From Castor canadensis (lineage: Eukaryota > Chordata > Mammalia > Rodentia > Castoridae): a stretch of DNA of 64,000 nucleotides. Within the stretch, counting starts at the first letter, position 1. Each line of letters starts with the position of its first letter. This document shows positions 59,701-64,000 of the stretch, in pieces. The stretch lies in contig NC_133390.1 of NCBI RefSeq assembly GCF_047511655.1, forward strand, positions 167,668,083-167,732,082, given 5' to 3'. Under the pieces are notes generated by a model that did not search any database, was not told the DNA's origin, and saw only the letters and a list, made by a program, of their open reading frames with translations. The translations under genes were made by a program, and so were the position numbers.

Positions 59701-62700
59701 GCTTAATGCAAAACAACAGCTCAAAGCCTATTCTTTAGGACCTTTGATATGCAGTTCTTCCCTCCCCCTTCCCTCAGCCAGGCTGCTGGCAGTTAGAGCT
59801 GCCCCTTAAGGGAGGTGTCGTTCTTCAATGCCCAAAGCAACCTAATGGGCCAGGGGCACCCTTGCCTGCAGGCCTTCCTCCCCCCTTCAAGGCTGGTCAG
59901 AGAGAAGCAAGGGTCCTTACCAGCCAGGACCTCAGTTCTCTCAAAGATGTTGCTGCCCTGGGCGGTACTGGACATGGACACCCTGTTGGGCACATCCTCA
60001 TCCCCGTCAAAGGATGAACTCCTCTTGGGGACGACTTCATTCTCCTCCAGGTCCTTAGCTTCTGTGGGGACACGGCTCTCGGGCCCTGCCCTCTCAGGGA
60101 TGTGGTTATTTAGAGGCACCTTTAAGAGGGAAAAGGAAAGATAAACACTGCGCACATGTGGGAAGGAACCCAGTTGGGGAGAGACCTAGGACAGAGGATG
60201 GGACATATAGCCAGGGGGAGAATCTGGACTGAACCATGTGGTCCCGGAACAGGAACCAACAACAACCTTGTAAAAATTATGCTATCCTGGACTGTTTTGG
60301 TACTCCTGTCCCAAATGGGAATGAATCTGAGCAAGGGCACGGGGAGGTGGACGGTCCCTCACCCCATTCCCTCACACAGCTGCAGGTGGGTACTCTAGAG
60401 TAAGCACTAGAGGGGATATGACAAAAACTTGGGATATGACAAAAACTTAGAAACTGCTTGCCCTTCAAGTTGGCACTTTTGCCTTGGGATCTGTCTCCTA
60501 AGAAGCTAATCAGAGACTGAGGGTCAAAGATGCTTGCCATGGTGTTTTAACTATAGGATATCAAAAATTATATTCTCACCAATAAGAGGAATCAGGTGAA
60601 CCATTATATGACTTATAAATATGATGCAGACTTTTAATTAAGCAGGGAAATACCAAGGACTACTAGCAGTAGATGATGCAGTACACAGAACTGTATATAC
60701 AATTTGCTATCAGTGCTGGAAAACAGCTACAAATACGCAGAAAAGGGGCTGCATTATCCCTGCAGGGAGGATGTGCCTGCTCCAAAATGAGCCCAAGGTC
60801 CCAGCAAAAAGTTTTTTTCCGGAATGGAGTCAGATTCTGAGTTGTTTTTGCCCTTGGGGAAAAGCAAGCAAGGGAGAGCAGGGGGAGCAAAGGCACACAG
60901 CACTTACCAAGGAGTGGATCACTTCAGGGAAGATCTTGGGGTCCTCTGTGTCATCTGTAAGGTCAGAATGGCTGTATGAACATGAGGTTCCTTATGCCCA
61001 AGTGACTGACCCTTTCAACCATGGCTGGCGGGAGTCCTACCTTACAATCCCATAAAAGCTCCAAAATCTGGCAACTGAGTATGCTATCCTCAACCTTAGT
61101 CACTAGTCTGAAAAATGAGGCTCTTAAGATTGTCTCCTGACCCTTTCACAGCAATGTGTGAGCAGTAGTTAGGCAGGTGTTCTGTCAGCTCCAAACCCTG
61201 GTTCAATAAAGTGCGGCTGCAGGGACCAGCAGCTCCCTGCGAGCTATTTACAAATGCAGACTGTCAGGGCCCAGGGCTAACCAAATCAGAATTTGCTTTG
61301 GATAAGATCCCCAGAGAATTCAAGTTTAAGAAGGAAGACTTTAACTGCAATATGAAATTCTACACATTGCTGTCTGGCTGTAATTCTAGATACTTGGGAG
61401 GCCAAGATTGGGAGGATGGTGGTTCAAGGCCAGTTGAGGAAAATAGTTCGAAAGATCTCATTCCAAAATAACCAGAGCAAGATGGACTGGAGGTGTGGCT
61501 CATGAGGTAGAACACCTGCTCAGCAAGTAAGAAGCCCTGAGTTCAAATCCCAGTCCCACCAGAAAAAAAAAATCCCTACACATTACAACATTAAAACATC
61601 TACGTGTAACCATGTGAGACAATGAGTATGTTTGCTCTACTCTAGCAGCCTCTTGCTATCTATGGTCTTAAATCATGTTTTAAACCTTAAACATATACAA
61701 TAAAATTTCTTTTTAAAAATACACACACTCAGAGTTTCTGAGTGCTTGGTGGAAGCCAAGAGCTTTAACGTGGTCTGTCCCACACACTGATGTACAGTTA
61801 TTACTACTCTCCCATTTTACAGATTAGGAAACCAAGGCTCAGGGATCACAATTGAGGTTAGAATTCAGGACTATGTGACGCCAAAGTTTAAATGTCAAAT
61901 CATTAACATATCCCTGAAGATAGGAGAGATACCTCTCAGCAACTATCTGACCTGGAAGCCAGGAAGTCAAGACCAACAAAGCACTGGTCTGGCCCCAAGA
62001 AGCTGGAGTCCCTTTACCTAATCTGAAGCAAGGGTTTGCTCTTGGCTCTCTACCCACACCTCTGCCTACACATGCCCCTCCCACCCCACCCCACCCCACC
62101 CCACCCCACCTCCACTGAGCTAGTACTTTTCCTTTTCAAAGGATGAAAAACACTTTATGGGTCCTCCTACCCAACCCTTACTCTCCCCTCCTCCAAGGGA
62201 GGAGCCTATGAGGACAGGTTCTGGCTAGTGCCTGAAAAACAGAGATAGGAATGAATTCAAAGCAATACATAACTCACCCCAGGGTCTCTGGGATGGAAAA
62301 GATTAATCCAGTTACTTTTGTTTCCCCTTTTTAAGTGGAGGAGGGGTGCTGTAGGAAAATCAACATAAAAACCCAAGTCTCCAAACTTGATCACACTCCT
62401 CACTAGAGGGAACCCCATTCTCTGCAGCCCACATTCCCAGGCCTGCCAGCAGCCCTTCTGTACCCAGATCTCCAGAGCCAGACAACTCAAAGTCATCGGA
62501 TTCCTCCTGCCCAGGGCCCCCAATATCCTCATCATCAGGTAGGTCTCCAGAGAAGTATCGTCCTTCCAGCAGGTCCTGGGGGTCGATGACCTCAGTCTCT
62601 CTGATCTAGGATGAAGACAGGAGAAGCATCAGCAACAACCCAGTCCCCCTCCAGCGCACTACAACAGCTGGGCCCCCAAGAGCCAGTGAAATGGGCATTC

Positions 62701-63428
62701 AGGGACTAACTAGCAGGGGATGAGGCCAGGACTGGAGACCTGGGTCCTAGATCCTGCTTCCCCACCCCCACCTCCATGTAACTTCATGTAAGTCTCTTTC
62801 CTGCTGTGGGTTAATAAAAATAATAAAAGCGGTAATAATCAAATTATTAATATTACTAGATACCATATACTGAGTACTTGCTACTGCAAGTACTTGCTAC
62901 TGGCGGCTGCTTTTAATAACCCTGAGAACATGTTAAGCTCATTTTACAGTCGAGGACACTGGGCATGAAAGACTTCAAATCATTTTCTTTTGGTGACACA
63001 GCTGGCAGGCAGAGGAAGGAGGACTGCAGGCAGGTCTGCCAGACATCAGGTCCAGTGCTTCCCAGGCACACGCACGCAGCTCCAGGATACTACACCCTAG
63101 GGTCCTAATTCACACAAGGCAGAGCGGGCTACTGATTCTGTTCTTGCTTGGTCAGGGACACCTTTCCCAGCTGAGTCAGCCTGGACTGGCACAGACAGGG
63201 CTAGCTCACTCACACCTCAAGACAGTCTCTGGCCAGCACACTGCTCAGATTTGGTGACTCAAGAGTGCATTCCTGAATTCATCTGTCTTCTAACACCCCC
63301 CACCCCCCCCCCCGTGCCCTAATCTGTTCTGCTGCCAGCAACATGGATAACACACAGTTCCTGTCCTCCCAGACCGTGTCACTCAGCCTCTACCCCATGG
63401 TGACCCAGCTGTCACCACAGAGTCTGAG

Positions 63429-63476
<48 letters not shown>

Positions 63477-64000
63477 CAAGCAGCTTTCAGAAAGAAAAGT
63501 ATTCAAGGTCCAGGGAAGCAAAGAACTTTTCAAGGGCCCTAAGGACACCAGTTATTCTGCCTCCATCCTTTAGAACTCAGCTGAGTGGAAACAAACCTTC
63601 TTCCGGTAGGAAGCATTCAGATGCCCACTGCCTTTCCTCTCCTTGCTTCTGGACTTAGGCTTCTGTCTGCCCACAGAACAGTTCATTATTTCACTCTTGC
63701 CAAAGCCTATAACTGGAGGAGGTGGGGGTTTGCTTACAACCTCAGAATACAAGTTAAAGGCCCAGGGAGGTCTTACACTGCCTTTTCACCAGATGCGAGA
63801 GAATCTCTAAGGGCACACAATATTAGCTACACACGGCTTGGAGTAGAAAGAAGCCAGGTCTCTGTTTCTGACTGCCAGTGACACCGCCGGAATTCTGAGA
63901 AGGAACATCTGTCTGTCCATCTGTCTGTCACTGAGACAGGGTTTGAGTGACAGAAGAGATCCAGAAAAGTCACTTCTGAGAAAAGTCTCCTCCTTTACCC
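56599..64000 (-). CDS. SDC4: SDC4, syndecan-4 (partial; exons 2-5 present, exon 1 beyond window)
   Basis: Single-pass heparan-sulfate proteoglycan and focal-adhesion co-receptor. Minus-strand exons 62605-62464, 60954-60908, 60119-59921 and 56750-56599 join in frame to 179 residues plus TGA. The missing N-terminal ~20 residues are the signal-peptide exon, past the right edge. Seen in order: [20 protein letters not shown] with glycosaminoglycan-type Ser-Gly sites (YFSGD and ELSGSGD with acidic flanks); a stalk; a transmembrane helix after [20 protein letters not shown]; and cytoplasmic [11 protein letters not shown] (C1), LGKKPIYKK (V region, PIP2/PKC-alpha binding in the family) and the C-terminal EFYA PDZ ligand. 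The variable stalk is the most diverged part relative to human. Convergent with RBPJL. Confidence 0.95.
58871..58914. repeat. 22-bp tandem duplication in SDC4 intron 4
   Basis: Two adjacent identical 22-bp units, each itself rich in AGGCCT palindromes. Confidence 0.85.
59342..59429 (-). mobile_element. ID-like SINE in SDC4 intron 4
   Basis: GGGGCTTGAACTCAGGGCCT and GCGCTCTACCACTTGAGCCA on the plus strand. Confidence 0.85.
59921..60119 (-). CDS. SDC4: SDC4 exon 4 (stalk)
   Basis: 199 nt, acceptor TTAAAG, donor GTAAGG. Encodes [20 protein letters not shown] through [12 protein letters not shown], the cell-binding and shedding region. Confidence 0.95.
60908..60954 (-). CDS. SDC4: SDC4 exon 3 (ectodomain)
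   Basis: 47-nt exon, acceptor TTACAG, donor GTAAGT. Encodes [15 protein letters not shown]. Confidence 0.92.
61368..61572 (+). mobile_element. Dimeric B1/ID-type SINE in SDC4 intron 2
   Basis: Diverged left half and ID half with CCCTGAGTTCAAATCCCAGT, A-tail. Confidence 0.8.
62077..62110. repeat. (CCCCA)n simple repeat in SDC4 intron 2
   Basis: At least six CCCCA units between SDC4 exons 2 and 3. Confidence 0.85.
62464..62605 (-). CDS. SDC4: SDC4 exon 2 (ectodomain, GAG attachment)
   Basis: 142 nt, acceptor CCTAG, donor G/GTACAG. Encodes [20 protein letters not shown] to [11 protein letters not shown] with three Ser-Gly heparan-sulfate candidates in acidic context. Confidence 0.95.
63431..63474. 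repeat. (AC)n microsatellite in SDC4 intron 1
   Basis: About 22 AC dinucleotides. Confidence 0.95.

Overview
This is a eukaryotic, placental-mammal window. It shows short exons with GT-AG introns, MIR, L1, MaLR-type LTR and ERV LTR fragments, and (CA)n microsatellites. The most frequent repeat is a short dimeric SINE: a B1-like left half joined to an ID/tRNA-like right half, with an A-rich tail. That points to a rodent, and I suspect a castorimorph such as beaver, but species identity is an inference.

Three protein-coding genes can be reconstructed exon by exon. Their order and orientation match the mammalian block MATN4 (-), RBPJL (+), SDC4 (-), on human chromosome 20q13. MATN4 (matrilin-4, complete, 10 coding exons, 624 aa) lies at 26360-35778 on the minus strand. 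RBPJL (RBP-J-like, complete, 12 coding exons, 518 aa) lies at 36805-46677 on the plus strand. SDC4 (syndecan-4) lies at 56599-62605 on the minus strand with its 3'UTR down to about 54650. Its signal-peptide exon is beyond the right edge. All exon phases close and no frameshift or premature stop was found.

Layout: 1-26 kb is gene-free and repeat-rich (old L1, several ERV LTRs, SINEs, MIR, MaLR). It corresponds to the region that separates MATN4 from SLPI in other mammals; no SLPI or other WAP-domain exon was recognised. 26-36 kb is MATN4. 36-47 kb is RBPJL, head-to-head with MATN4 with 1,026 bp between the two start codons. RBPJL intron 6 carries a 1.2 kb GGAA/GGGA satellite and a 4 x 30 bp minisatellite. 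47-54.6 kb is intergenic. 54.6-64 kb is SDC4.

The genes do not form a pathway. MATN4 encodes a secreted matrix adaptor, RBPJL a pancreas-type transcription factor subunit, and SDC4 a cell-surface heparan-sulfate proteoglycan. I saw no previously undescribed system. The most notable details are an 80-nt U12-type AT-AC intron in MATN4, a PTF1-like bipartite site just upstream of RBPJL, the very large GGAA array, and two related ERV LTRs in opposite orientation.
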